A stretch of DNA of 64,000 nucleotides. It comes from Sphaerimonospora sp050942215. GTDB lineage: Bacteria; Actinomycetota; Actinomycetes; Streptosporangiales; Streptosporangiaceae. The first letter of the stretch is position 1; each line of letters opens with the position of its first letter. Location: contig NZ_CP192056.1 in NCBI RefSeq assembly GCF_050942215.1, forward strand, positions 1,984,001 through 2,048,000, in the 5' to 3' direction. A model generated the notes under the pieces. It searched no databases. It was not told the DNA's origin and saw only the letters and a list, made by a program, of their open reading frames with translations. Shown here one piece after another: positions 17,871-26,268 of this stretch. A program made the translations under genes and the position numbers.

Positions 17871-18749
17871 CTAGGAGACGATGTCCTTGGTGCGGAAGTG
17901 GCGGAACGCGAGGGCGATCAGGATCACCGAGTACGTCACGGAGACCGCCACTCCCTTGATCATCCCGCCGTAGTCGGGCTCCGGGGCGAGCGCGTCGAGC
18001 CAGGCGGTGTTCCAGAACGTGGGCAGGAACTCGCGCAGCGGGCCGAGGGCCTCCACCGCCTGGAGGATGCTGCTCACGATCACCAGGCCCACGGCCCCGC
18101 CGACCGCGCCGAGCGGCGAGTCGGTGGAGACCGACAGAAGGAAGGCCAGCGACGCGACCACGAGCTGGCTGACGAGGGCGTATCCGATGACGACGGCGAA
18201 CTTCGGCAGCACGTCGACGGCCGGGATCAGCTCACCCGTGCCGGGCACCCGGATGTCGTTCCAGCCGAAGGCCAGCGTGCCGGCCAGCAGCGCCATCAGC
18301 GGGAGCACGGTCACGGCGGCCGCCGAGTAGCCCAGCGCCACGATCAGCTTCTGCCGCAGCAGCCTGCTCCGGGGCACGGGCGCGGCCAGCAGGTAGCGCA
18401 GCGACGACCAGCTCGCCTCGCTCGCGACGGTGTCGCCGCAGAACATCGCCACGGCGACGACCAGCAGGAAGTTCGCCGACACCGACAGCGCGAAGGCGGC
18501 GAAGTTGAGCCCGCCCTGGGTGGCGAGGTCCGACAGCCGCAGCGAGTCCTGGCCGCCGCGCTGCGGACCGAACTGGAACGCCACGACGAGGATCCACGGC
18601 AGCGCCAGCAGCAGGCCGAACATCACCAGCGTCCGGCGCCGCTTGAACTGGCGCAGGATCTCCACCCGCAGCGGCAGCGTACGCCCGGGAGCGTAGCCGC
18701 GGGCCTGCCCGAGGTCCCGGCTCGGGGACTCCTGCGAGACCGTGCTCAT
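17871..18749 (-). CDS. ABC transporter permease (ABC-2 type)
   Basis: A 292-residue polytopic protein with about six membrane helices (for example TLVMFGLLLALPWILVVAF, ANFLLVVAVAMF, LGAVGGAVGLVIVSS). The long loop after helix 1 and the SLRYLLAAPVPRSRLL segment are typical of ABC-2 permeases in bacitracin-type or peptide export systems. Its ATG overlaps the stop of the fused hydrolase-ATPase gene by four bases, so the two are translationally coupled and should form one transporter. The cargo is unknown. Confidence 0.9.
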   Translation of the reverse strand: MSTVSQESPSRDLGQARGYAPGRTLPLRVEILRQFKRRRTLVMFGLLLALPWILVVAFQFGPQRGGQDSLRLSDLATQGGLNFAAFALSVSANFLLVVAVAMFCGDTVASEASWSSLRYLLAAPVPRSRLLRQKLIVALGYSAAAVTVLPLMALLAGTLAFGWNDIRVPGTGELIPAVDVLPKFAVVIGYALVSQLVVASLAFLLSVSTDSPLGAVGGAVGLVIVSSILQAVEALGPLREFLPTFWNTAWLDALAPEPDYGGMIKGVAVSVTYSVILIALAFRHFRTKDIVS

Positions 18750-21334
18750 CGGCTCTCTCCGATCAGGTCGAGGAAGACGTCCTCCAGCCGGGGGCCGGAG
18801 CCGTTGGCCGATTCGGCCGAGCCGAGCAGTTCGCCCACCGGCCCGGTGGAGACCAGCCGGCCGCGGTGCATGACCACCACGTGGCTGCAGGTCTGCTCGA
18901 CCTCCGCCAGCAGATGGCTGGAGACGATGACGGTGCGCCCGCGCTCGGCGTACGCCTTGAGCACCTTGCGCATCTCGGCGATCTGCGGCGGGTCGAGGCC
19001 GTTGGCCGGCTCGTCGAGCACGAGCAGGTCCGGCAGGCCGAGCATGGCCTGGGCGATGGCCAGCCGCTGCCGCATGCCCTGGGAGTAGGTGCGGACCGCG
19101 CGGTCGAGGGCGGCGCCGAGACCGGCGATCTCCAGCGCCTCCTCCAGGTGGGCGTCCTGCGCCGGCCGGCCGGTGGCCCGCCAGTAGAGATCGAGATTGG
19201 CCCGGCCGGACAGATGCGGCAGGAAACCCGGTCCCTCCACGAACGATCCCAGCCGCGAGAGCACGGGAGCGCCGGGCACCACCCGATCGCCGAAGATCCT
19301 GATCTCGCCCGCGTCGGGGACGATCAGCCCCATCATCATCCGCATCGTGGTGGTCTTGCCCGCGCCGTTGGGTCCGAGCAGGCCGAGCACCTGCCCCTTC
19401 TCCACCCGGAAGGACAGGTCGTCCACGGCCTTCTCGCCGCCGCTGTAGCGCTTGCCCAGGCCGCTGATCACGAGCGGCACGTCGGCGAGGTCGTCCCGGC
19501 GGTCGTCCCGCGTCCGGATCCGGCCGGCGAGCAGCAGCGCGACGGCGACCGCGACGGCGGCGAGCGGCAGCGCCCAGGTCCACCACGCGGGGCCGGTCAG
19601 CGGGGTGGTCAGCGCCGTGTCCCGGGGCAGGGTGAGGTCGGGCGAGTCCAGGCCGATCCGGTGTACGGCTGGAGCGTCCGGCGTCGCGTACGCCAGGTCG
19701 GTGGTCGAGACGACCACCCGCAGCCGGTGCCCGGCGTCGAACAGCCTGTCGATGGCCGGCAGCGTGACCGTGACCGGGGTGCCCGCCTCGGTGGCGGTCA
19801 CCCGCAGCGGCGCGACCAGGCCGGACGGGAGCACGGTGAGCGCTCCGTCGGAGGAGTCGTAGAGCTTGGCGAACAGCGTCGCCTCGCCCGTGCCGTACAC
19901 CTTGATCCGAACCGTCGGGTTTCCGGTTACCTGCAGGGGAGCGGGCAGCGGCGCCGACTCGAAGGCGGCGGCCTGGCCCGGCATGTCCAGCGCCACCGAG
20001 GCGCCGCCGCCCAAGCCGCCCGAGCCGCCGCCCAGCAGGCCGCCGAAGCCCGGCAGCGACGAGATCGACGGGGGCGACCCGCCCGGCGGATTGGCGACCG
20101 GCTGGTCGGGGCCCGAGATCGTGACCGTGGCCGGCTCCGCGCCGGACAGGCCGGGATAGCGGTCGGCCGTCGCGTGCACCAGCACCCGCTGCCGCGTCCC
20201 CGGATCGCGTCCGCCGTCCCTGGAGACGGTGAAGGCCCCGGCCGCGCTCGCCGGTTCCTCCTGTTCCTTGAGCCAGCGGTCGAACCATGCCGCCGTACGG
20301 TCCAGGACCCAGTCGGGCTCGCCGTCGCCGCCGTCGTGCCCGCCGCTCAGCCAGGCCACCTCCACCGGGGCTCCGGTGGCCGCGATAGCCCGCGCGTTGG
20401 CGTCGGCGTGTGAGAGGGGGAACAGCGAGTCGCGCTGCCCCTGGATCAGCAGCGTGGGAATCTTGATCTTCCCCGGCACGGAGATCGGGCTGGAGCGGCG
20501 CAGGAGATCGACGGCGGCCTGCGTGGCGCGCCCGCTCTCGGCCACCTCCTGGTACATCTCACAGATCTCCGGGAGGAACCGCCCGCACCGCACCTGCTCG
20601 GCCGTCGGCACCCGCATCCCATCGCCGTCGCCCGCCAGACCGGTGCGCCCGGTCGCGATCTCCGGGAGGCCGCCGCCGGAGGCGAGCCGGCCGGCGCCGG
20701 AGCCGAAGAAGATCCCGGCCCACATCTTCTTGAACACGCCGTTCATCGGCCCCCCGCCGGTGGCGTCGGGAAACAGCGCGTCGGCCAGGTCGTGCCAGGT
20801 GATCTGCGGGACGATCGCGTCGACCCGGCCGTCGTAGGCGGCGGTCATCAGCGCGATGGCCCCGCCGTACGAACCGCCCGCGATGCCGACGCGGGGGTCG
20901 CCGGCGGCGTCGAGGCGCACCTCGGGCCGCTCGGCGAGCCAGTCGACGAGCCCGCGTACGTCCTTGACCTCGTAGTCGGGGGAGTTGAGCGCGATCTGCC
21001 CGGTGGAGCGGCCGAACCCGCGGGCCGACCAGGTCAGCACCGCGTAGCCGCGCTCGGCCAGTTGGGCGGCCGACGAGCGCATGTCCTCCTTGCTTCCGCC
21101 GAACCCGTGGGCGAGCAGAACGGCCGGGGCCTTCCCACCGGAGGCCGGCGGGAAGAAGGTGGCGTCGAGGATCACCCGCTGGTCGTCGGCCGGACCGTCC
21201 ACGACGGGGATCGCGATGTCCTGGCCCCTGGCGGGCGGCGAAGACGGCCACAGCGCCCAGGCGAGCGCGCCGGCCACGGCGAGGACCAGCGCGACCACCG
21301 CCGCCAGGGCTCGTCGCCCACTCGGAAGTCTCAT
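18746..21334 (-). CDS. Fusion: extracytoplasmic CocE/PepX-like hydrolase + ABC ATPase
   Basis: An 862-residue two-part protein. Residues 8-29 form a signal-anchor helix. Residues 45-355 are an alpha/beta hydrolase with GGSYGG (Ser155), Asp302 and His333 as an intact triad. Residues 365-570 look like the PepX/CocE C-terminal jelly-roll, broken by a Gly-rich insert at 418-445. A second helix (583-605) returns the chain to the cytosol. The rest is an ABC ATPase with Walker A GPNGAGKT (654-661), YSQGM signature, LLVLDEP and His807. The hydrolase would face outside and the ATPase inside. It is coupled to the permease downstream. Confidence 0.92.
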   Translation of the reverse strand: MRLPSGRRALAAVVALVLAVAGALAWALWPSSPPARGQDIAIPVVDGPADDQRVILDATFFPPASGGKAPAVLLAHGFGGSKEDMRSSAAQLAERGYAVLTWSARGFGRSTGQIALNSPDYEVKDVRGLVDWLAERPEVRLDAAGDPRVGIAGGSYGGAIALMTAAYDGRVDAIVPQITWHDLADALFPDATGGGPMNGVFKKMWAGIFFGSGAGRLASGGGLPEIATGRTGLAGDGDGMRVPTAEQVRCGRFLPEICEMYQEVAESGRATQAAVDLLRRSSPISVPGKIKIPTLLIQGQRDSLFPLSHADANARAIAATGAPVEVAWLSGGHDGGDGEPDWVLDRTAAWFDRWLKEQEEPASAAGAFTVSRDGGRDPGTRQRVLVHATADRYPGLSGAEPATVTISGPDQPVANPPGGSPPSISSLPGFGGLLGGGSGGLGGGASVALDMPGQAAAFESAPLPAPLQVTGNPTVRIKVYGTGEATLFAKLYDSSDGALTVLPSGLVAPLRVTATEAGTPVTVTLPAIDRLFDAGHRLRVVVSTTDLAYATPDAPAVHRIGLDSPDLTLPRDTALTTPLTGPAWWTWALPLAAVAVAVALLLAGRIRTRDDRRDDLADVPLVISGLGKRYSGGEKAVDDLSFRVEKGQVLGLLGPNGAGKTTTMRMMMGLIVPDAGEIRIFGDRVVPGAPVLSRLGSFVEGPGFLPHLSGRANLDLYWRATGRPAQDAHLEEALEIAGLGAALDRAVRTYSQGMRQRLAIAQAMLGLPDLLVLDEPANGLDPPQIAEMRKVLKAYAERGRTVIVSSHLLAEVEQTCSHVVVMHRGRLVSTGPVGELLGSAESANGSGPRLEDVFLDLIGESR

Positions 21335-21480
21335 GCGGCGATGCTACTGGCCAGAACACCGGGTGGCGTCGGCGCCGGATCGCGGCGGAGCGTGCCGAAT
21401 CGTGATGATGCCTCGGGGAAGTCCCTGATTGCGTGGTCAGTCGCGGGAGCGGCATCATTTCGGGCGTGGCAACAGGAACG

Positions 21481-22713
21481 ATGTTCAGGCAGGTCGCCGC
21501 GCGGGTGCGCGGGTGGGGCCAGGCCGTACGCGCGTTGGTGCTCGGCGTTCTCGCATGGGCACGCCCCTACTGGACCCGCGGGGAGGCGGGCCGGGAGACC
21601 CCGGCCGACCTGTTCCGGGTCCTCTACGCCGGCTGGCTGGCGGCGTTCCTGCTGAAGGTCCTCGGAGCGAGCTGGGACGTGTCGTGGCACTTCAAGTGGC
21701 TGCGCGACGACCTGGCTCCGCCGCACCTGCTCAACAGCGCGGGCACGGCCATCGCGGTCGCCCTGGCACTGGTGCACTGGTACACCGGCTACGGGGTGGA
21801 TCGTACGGCGTCCCGCCTGATCGTGTGGGGCACCGGGATCTTCCTCATCGCCGTTCCGCTCGACCTGATCAACCACCGTGTGAACGGGCTCGACATCACG
21901 GCCTGGAGCCCCTCACACGCGCTGCTCTACATCGGGACCGCGCTGATGCTCGCCGGGGTGATCCGGGGATGGTACGTCGGCGCCGGGCGGCGGGCCGGGG
22001 TCACGGCGCGCCGCCGCACGCTCGTGCTGGCCGGCCTGTTCGTGTTCTTCTTCGAGAACGTGCATTTCGCGCAGCAGCAGCAGGAGTACGGCGTGCTCGA
22101 GATCGCCTCCTGGGACCGGGGTGAGCCGTACGCCGAGCCCAGCCTGCTCGAGTTCGCCGCCCAGCAGATGGGCCGGGCGGTCGACCGCACCATGGTCGTC
22201 AAGTTCTCCCTGCCGATTCCCGACTGGGTCTACCCGGTCTACGCCGCCGTGTTCGGCATGATCGTGCTGGTCTTCGCCCGCCTCATGGTCGGGCGGCGCT
22301 GGACGGGTACGGCCGTGGCGGCCGCCTACGTCGGATACCGCTGCCTGATCTGGCCGCTGCTCGTCGGGGCGGACTTCCCGGCGTCGGCCGTGCCGTTCTT
22401 CCTGTTGCTCGGCGGGCTCTGCGTCGATCTGGCGTTCCTCGTGCGGGTGCCGTACCTGCGGCCGCTGCTCGGCGCCGTGCTCGTCACGGGCGGCCTGTAC
22501 GGCGGCCTGGCCGTGCAGTCCTCCCTGCAGGCGCCGCCGTACGCCGCGGGCTCGTGGCCGATCGCCCTCGCCGCGCTGGCCGTCGCCTGGCTGGCGGCCG
22601 AGTGGTTCGCGGGCAGGCACCACCTCATCGCGGGCGACCCGGCGGCGACACCGGATTCTCCGCCCGCGGAGGCCGTGGACCGGGAGGCCGTGACCCCGGC
22701 CGCCGGGGCCTGA
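21481..22713 (+). CDS. Polytopic membrane protein of unknown function
   Basis: A 410-residue integral membrane protein with about nine or ten helices. A His/Trp-rich first part (ASWDVSWHFKWL) and FFFENVHFAQQQQEYG lie between helices, which is suggestive of metal or heme binding, but I cannot place the family. ATG 21481 has AGGAACG before it; the frame is open 16 codons further upstream. It converges on the histidine kinase with a 25-base gap. No partner is evident. Confidence 0.75.
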   Translation: MFRQVAARVRGWGQAVRALVLGVLAWARPYWTRGEAGRETPADLFRVLYAGWLAAFLLKVLGASWDVSWHFKWLRDDLAPPHLLNSAGTAIAVALALVHWYTGYGVDRTASRLIVWGTGIFLIAVPLDLINHRVNGLDITAWSPSHALLYIGTALMLAGVIRGWYVGAGRRAGVTARRRTLVLAGLFVFFFENVHFAQQQQEYGVLEIASWDRGEPYAEPSLLEFAAQQMGRAVDRTMVVKFSLPIPDWVYPVYAAVFGMIVLVFARLMVGRRWTGTAVAAAYVGYRCLIWPLLVGADFPASAVPFFLLLGGLCVDLAFLVRVPYLRPLLGAVLVTGGLYGGLAVQSSLQAPPYAAGSWPIALAALAVAWLAAEWFAGRHHLIAGDPAATPDSPPAEAVDREAVTPAAGA

Positions 22714-22738
22714 GCGCGCGAGGCCGCGCACGCTGGGG

Positions 22739-24199
22739 TCAGGCCCGCGCCGGCTGCGGCCGCGCCCCGGCGTCGCCGTTCACCTGCACCCGCCCGGAGT
22801 GCGGGTTCGCCGCCGCGTCCATGAGCGGCAGGCGGAGCACGAAGCGCGCCCCACGCGGCGAATCCTCGACCGTCAGCGAGCCGCCGTGGGTGGTGGCGGC
22901 CTCGCGGGAGATGGCGAGGCCGAGCCCGCTGCCGCCGGGGTCGCGCCGCCGGCCGTCGGCCAGGCGGACGAAGGGCTCGAAGACCCGCTCGCGGTCCTCG
23001 GCCGCGATGCCGTCGCCGTCGTCCTGGACGATCAGCACGGCTTGACCGCCGTCGCGCACGACGGTGACTTCGACCTGGGAGTGGGCGTGCCGCTGCGCGT
23101 TGGCCAGCAGGTTGCTCAGGACGCCCAGCAGATGCAGCCGGGTGCCGAGCACGGTCAGCCGCTCTGTGGCGGCGTGCAGCCGCACCGGCTTCCCGCGCGG
23201 CGGCCGTGTGCCGAGCTCGGCCCGCACCAGCGCGGTGAGGTCGACGGGCTCGGGGGCCGACGCGACCGCCCGCTTGACCCGGGTGTAGGTCAGCAGCTCG
23301 TCGATGATCCGCTGAAAGCGCTCGGTCGAGCGCAGGGCGCCACGCAGGGCCTCGTGCGGGTCCACCTCGCCGGGGTAGAGGAGGGCCTCCTCGATCTGCG
23401 CGCGCAGCGCGGCGGCGGGGGAGCGTAGCTCGTGGGAGACCATGGAGGCGAACCGCCGCTGGTCGGTCATGAGCTTCTCCAGCTGGTCGAGAAACCGGTT
23501 GCTCGCGCGGGCGAGCCGGGCGATCTCGTCGTCGCCGGGCGGCTCGGGCAGCCGCAGGCTCGCATCGCCCACCGTGGCCTCGGAGACCTTCTCGCGAATG
23601 GCGGCCACCGGCCGCAGTGTCCGGCCCACCACCTGCCACATGGTCCAGGCGGAGACCGCGGACGCGAGCAGGACCAGGGCGAGGGTCGCGGCCCCCAGGC
23701 GGTGCCCGGCGAGGAGGGGCGGCTCCTCCACCCCGGCGTAGACGTAGTGGGGTTCGCCGCCCCAGAGCAGGGTGGGATCGGGCCGGATGGCGGTGAGCAG
23801 CACGCACCCGCCCGGTGTGGAGCACGCCTTCAGGTACTGGATCGGATCGTGGGCGGAGGGACGGGCCGTGCTGAGCGCCGGCATGCCGGCAGCGGACGGG
23901 CTTGCCGCGGCCACTCGCCCGTGTGAGTCCACGAGCTGAAGGAAATGGACCTGACCGGACGGGTCTTCCGGCGATGTCTCGGCGGGCTCCGGGATCAGGC
24001 CCGGCCGCATCGACGCGATCCAATCGACGGCCGCCCGCTGCGTCGCGTTGAATACGTGCGCCTCGACCGTCTTGCGGATCACGAAATCGGCGCCGGCACC
24101 GATCACCGCGAATATGATCAAAGCGGCCAATCCAGCGGTGAGCGTGAAGCGGCCCCTGATGGAGCGCGGGCGTGGCAGACGCGCCCCTCTGACCTTCAA
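22739..24199 (-). CDS. Orphan sensor histidine kinase 1
   Basis: A membrane sensor kinase of about 486 residues. TM1 (19-39), an extracytoplasmic loop of about 125 residues with Cys126 and Cys132, TM2 (167-189), HAMP, then HisKA with MVSHELRSP (His256). The N box (NLLANAQRHA), G1 DDGDGIA and G2 GGSGLGLAIS are intact. I use TTG 24199, which has GGGGGA at good spacing; no ATG fits. No response regulator is adjacent. It is similar in layout to the second kinase at 45557-46906. Confidence 0.9.
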   Translation of the reverse strand: MKVRGARLPRPRSIRGRFTLTAGLAALIIFAVIGAGADFVIRKTVEAHVFNATQRAAVDWIASMRPGLIPEPAETSPEDPSGQVHFLQLVDSHGRVAAASPSAAGMPALSTARPSAHDPIQYLKACSTPGGCVLLTAIRPDPTLLWGGEPHYVYAGVEEPPLLAGHRLGAATLALVLLASAVSAWTMWQVVGRTLRPVAAIREKVSEATVGDASLRLPEPPGDDEIARLARASNRFLDQLEKLMTDQRRFASMVSHELRSPAAALRAQIEEALLYPGEVDPHEALRGALRSTERFQRIIDELLTYTRVKRAVASAPEPVDLTALVRAELGTRPPRGKPVRLHAATERLTVLGTRLHLLGVLSNLLANAQRHAHSQVEVTVVRDGGQAVLIVQDDGDGIAAEDRERVFEPFVRLADGRRRDPGGSGLGLAISREAATTHGGSLTVEDSPRGARFVLRLPLMDAAANPHSGRVQVNGDAGARPQPARA

Positions 24200-24300
24200 G
24201 GTAGATCCCCCGTTGTCCCATATAGGAGGCAAGTGGATTAAATATTACTTAATGTCCTCCCATCTCCAAACCGTGTGGGGATAGTACGGTCTGATCTATA

Positions 24301-24333
24301 GCAAAAGCTGGAACATTTATTACGTTCTTTTGC
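24301..24333. terminator. Inverted repeat in AT-rich gap
   Basis: GCAAAAG and CTTTTGC form seven pairs; AAC and GTT extend the stem past a bulge. It lies 76 bases past the copper gene stop and about 100 bases upstream of the kinase start, in an unusually AT-rich stretch (about 24230-24345). It could be a terminator of the copper genes or a binding site. Confidence 0.4.
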
Positions 24334-24408
24334 CAAATGCCATGCTCACGGGAATGGCGTGCAGAGTGGGACGAGTGTTGCGTAGCGGGGCGTTTTCGAT
24401 CCGGTCCG

Positions 24409-25491
24409 TCACGCCACGGGTGCTCTGGTGATCGCCACGGCGACGCCGTACGCGAGGCCCATGATGGTCAGCTCGAACGTCGCCCAGCCGGCGAAAGCGG
24501 TGACGGAGCCGCGCTCGATCACCGGCATGAGACGCCACCGGATGTTCGCCCCGAGCAATGCGATCACCCCGGTGAGGACGGTCTTGGCCACGATCAGCCA
24601 GCCGTACCGGCTGGTCAGCAGCGACCCCGGGAAGCTCTCGCCGGGCGTGAGCAGCAGCTCCACCACTCCGTTGAAGATCCCGGACAGGCCGACGACGATG
24701 AGCGCGTAGGTGGCGAGCCGGGAGAATCGCGGCAGCGTGGCCGCGAGGAGCTCGCGCCGGCGGGCCAGCAGTACGGCGAGCGCGACCAGGCCGCCCGTCC
24801 AGGACGCCGCCCCGATGACGTGCAGCTCCATGGAGACCATGCTGAGGTCGTGCCAGTACCAGTTCGAGGCGTGGCCGGTGACCGGGAGCGGCAGCAGCCC
24901 GAACCCGGCGATCAGCACCCGCAGTTCGGCCGGGACCTTCTCCCCGAACCGTACGGCGAGCATGCCGACGGCCGCGCTGAGCAGGGCGCAGGACGCGCTG
25001 ACGATCAGGCCTCGGCCGGCGGGGATGCGGGCGACATAGGTCGCGATGTCGGGCGTCTGACCGGGGGTCAGCTCGGCGGCGCTCAGCACGGTGGACACCA
25101 GCGCGGCGGCGCACCAGACGAGCGAGGCGAGCACGGCCCAGTGGCGGGCGCGCGTGGCCACCGGCTCCGTCCGTGCGGGGTCGCCGAAGCCGAGCAGTTT
25201 GGGCAGCAGGCTGAGGCCGAGGGTCGCCGTCGCGGCCAGGTCGAGGGCCAGCCGGGCGATCGGCAGGCCGTAGTCGACGGTCAGGCTCGGCATGGGGATG
25301 CCGACGGCACGTCCCGGCAGCGTCGCCCACGTGGCGACCACGGCGGCGAGCAGGCCGCCCGTGACGAGGGCGGCGATCGAGAGCCGCGGCCGACCGGCAG
25401 GTCGCCCGCTGTCCGGCGGGGCGCTGTCCGGCGGTGCGCCGTGCGGCGGTGTGGGATCCGGGGGCGTGGGCCGCACCGTCGTCTCGGTCAT
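24409..25491 (-). CDS. copD: CopD family copper membrane protein
   Basis: A 360-residue protein with a proline-rich N-terminal tail (about 1-40) and about eight membrane helices. HASNWYWHDLSM and MELHVIGAASWTGGL carry the conserved His/Trp cluster expected of CopD, which moves copper across the inner membrane with CopC. ATG 25491 overlaps the stop of the CopC gene by four bases, so they are coupled. No CsoR-like regulator or copper ATPase is nearby. Confidence 0.93.
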   Translation of the reverse strand: MTETTVRPTPPDPTPPHGAPPDSAPPDSGRPAGRPRLSIAALVTGGLLAAVVATWATLPGRAVGIPMPSLTVDYGLPIARLALDLAATATLGLSLLPKLLGFGDPARTEPVATRARHWAVLASLVWCAAALVSTVLSAAELTPGQTPDIATYVARIPAGRGLIVSASCALLSAAVGMLAVRFGEKVPAELRVLIAGFGLLPLPVTGHASNWYWHDLSMVSMELHVIGAASWTGGLVALAVLLARRRELLAATLPRFSRLATYALIVVGLSGIFNGVVELLLTPGESFPGSLLTSRYGWLIVAKTVLTGVIALLGANIRWRLMPVIERGSVTAFAGWATFELTIMGLAYGVAVAITRAPVA

Positions 25492-26093
25492 GCCGCGCTC
25501 CGCTGCCGGCGGTCGTGGCGGACCAGCACGAGGGTGCACAGCGCGAGCAGTGCGGCGGTCGCGACCAGCAACACCCATACCCAGGCTCCGCCGCCGGTCG
25601 TCGAGACGGGGGCGGACGGCGGGGCCTCGTCCGCGGGTGCCGTCGGCGGGGGCGCAGCCGCCGCGGAGCCGTCGCCGGTCACGGTGACGTTGACGGTGCC
25701 GGTGACGGGATGCCCGTCGTTCGACACGATGCGGTAGCCGATGGAGTAGGCGCCCGGCGGCGCGGGGGACCGTACGCCGATGAAGACGGTGTTGCCCTTC
25801 ACGCCCACTTCACCCTGCTCGTAGCGGGCGCCGTCGGGGCCGGTGACGGCGATCCTGGCGAAGTCGGGGCGCACGGGCTGATCGAAGGTGAACGTCACCC
25901 TGCCGGGCATCGCCGCGAGCGTCGCGCCGTCCTTGGGATCGCTGCCGGTCAGCACGTTGTGCGCTCGCGCCGGTGCCACGAGCAGCAACAGGGCCGCGCA
26001 CGCCGCAAGCGGGACCACCAGCGCGCGTACAGCCGTCCGCCTGATTTGGAACACCTGCCTTGCCTCCCATTGGGCGGGGTTTTGCCAAGCCAT
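25488..26093 (-). CDS. copC: CopC domain copper-binding protein, membrane-anchored
   Basis: About 201 residues. A signal peptide ends at PARA-H, so the mature chain begins with His, the N-terminal copper ligand in CopC proteins. The beta-sandwich carries LTGSDPKDGATL, TFTFDQPV and VSNDGHPVTG. A Pro/Ala spacer leads to a C-terminal helix (VWVLLVATAALLALCTLVLV) and a basic tail. ATG 26093 has GGGAG very close; GTG 26108 is an alternative. It is coupled to copD. Confidence 0.92.
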   Translation of the reverse strand: MAWQNPAQWEARQVFQIRRTAVRALVVPLAACAALLLLVAPARAHNVLTGSDPKDGATLAAMPGRVTFTFDQPVRPDFARIAVTGPDGARYEQGEVGVKGNTVFIGVRSPAPPGAYSIGYRIVSNDGHPVTGTVNVTVTGDGSAAAAPPPTAPADEAPPSAPVSTTGGGAWVWVLLVATAALLALCTLVLVRHDRRQRSAA

Positions 26094-26268
26094 GCTCCCA
26101 TTGATCACGACCGGCCGGACACCCTCCGCGTGGGGGACGACACTGCCGGATCACGGGGGCGGGAGGGGGCGCCCGGACCGTCCGGCGTACGTCCGTCGCC
26201 CGACGATCCGCTACGCTCGACCGCGTGATCGTGGTTTTCGAAAATTTCGGGGGAGGGACGGGGGATTT

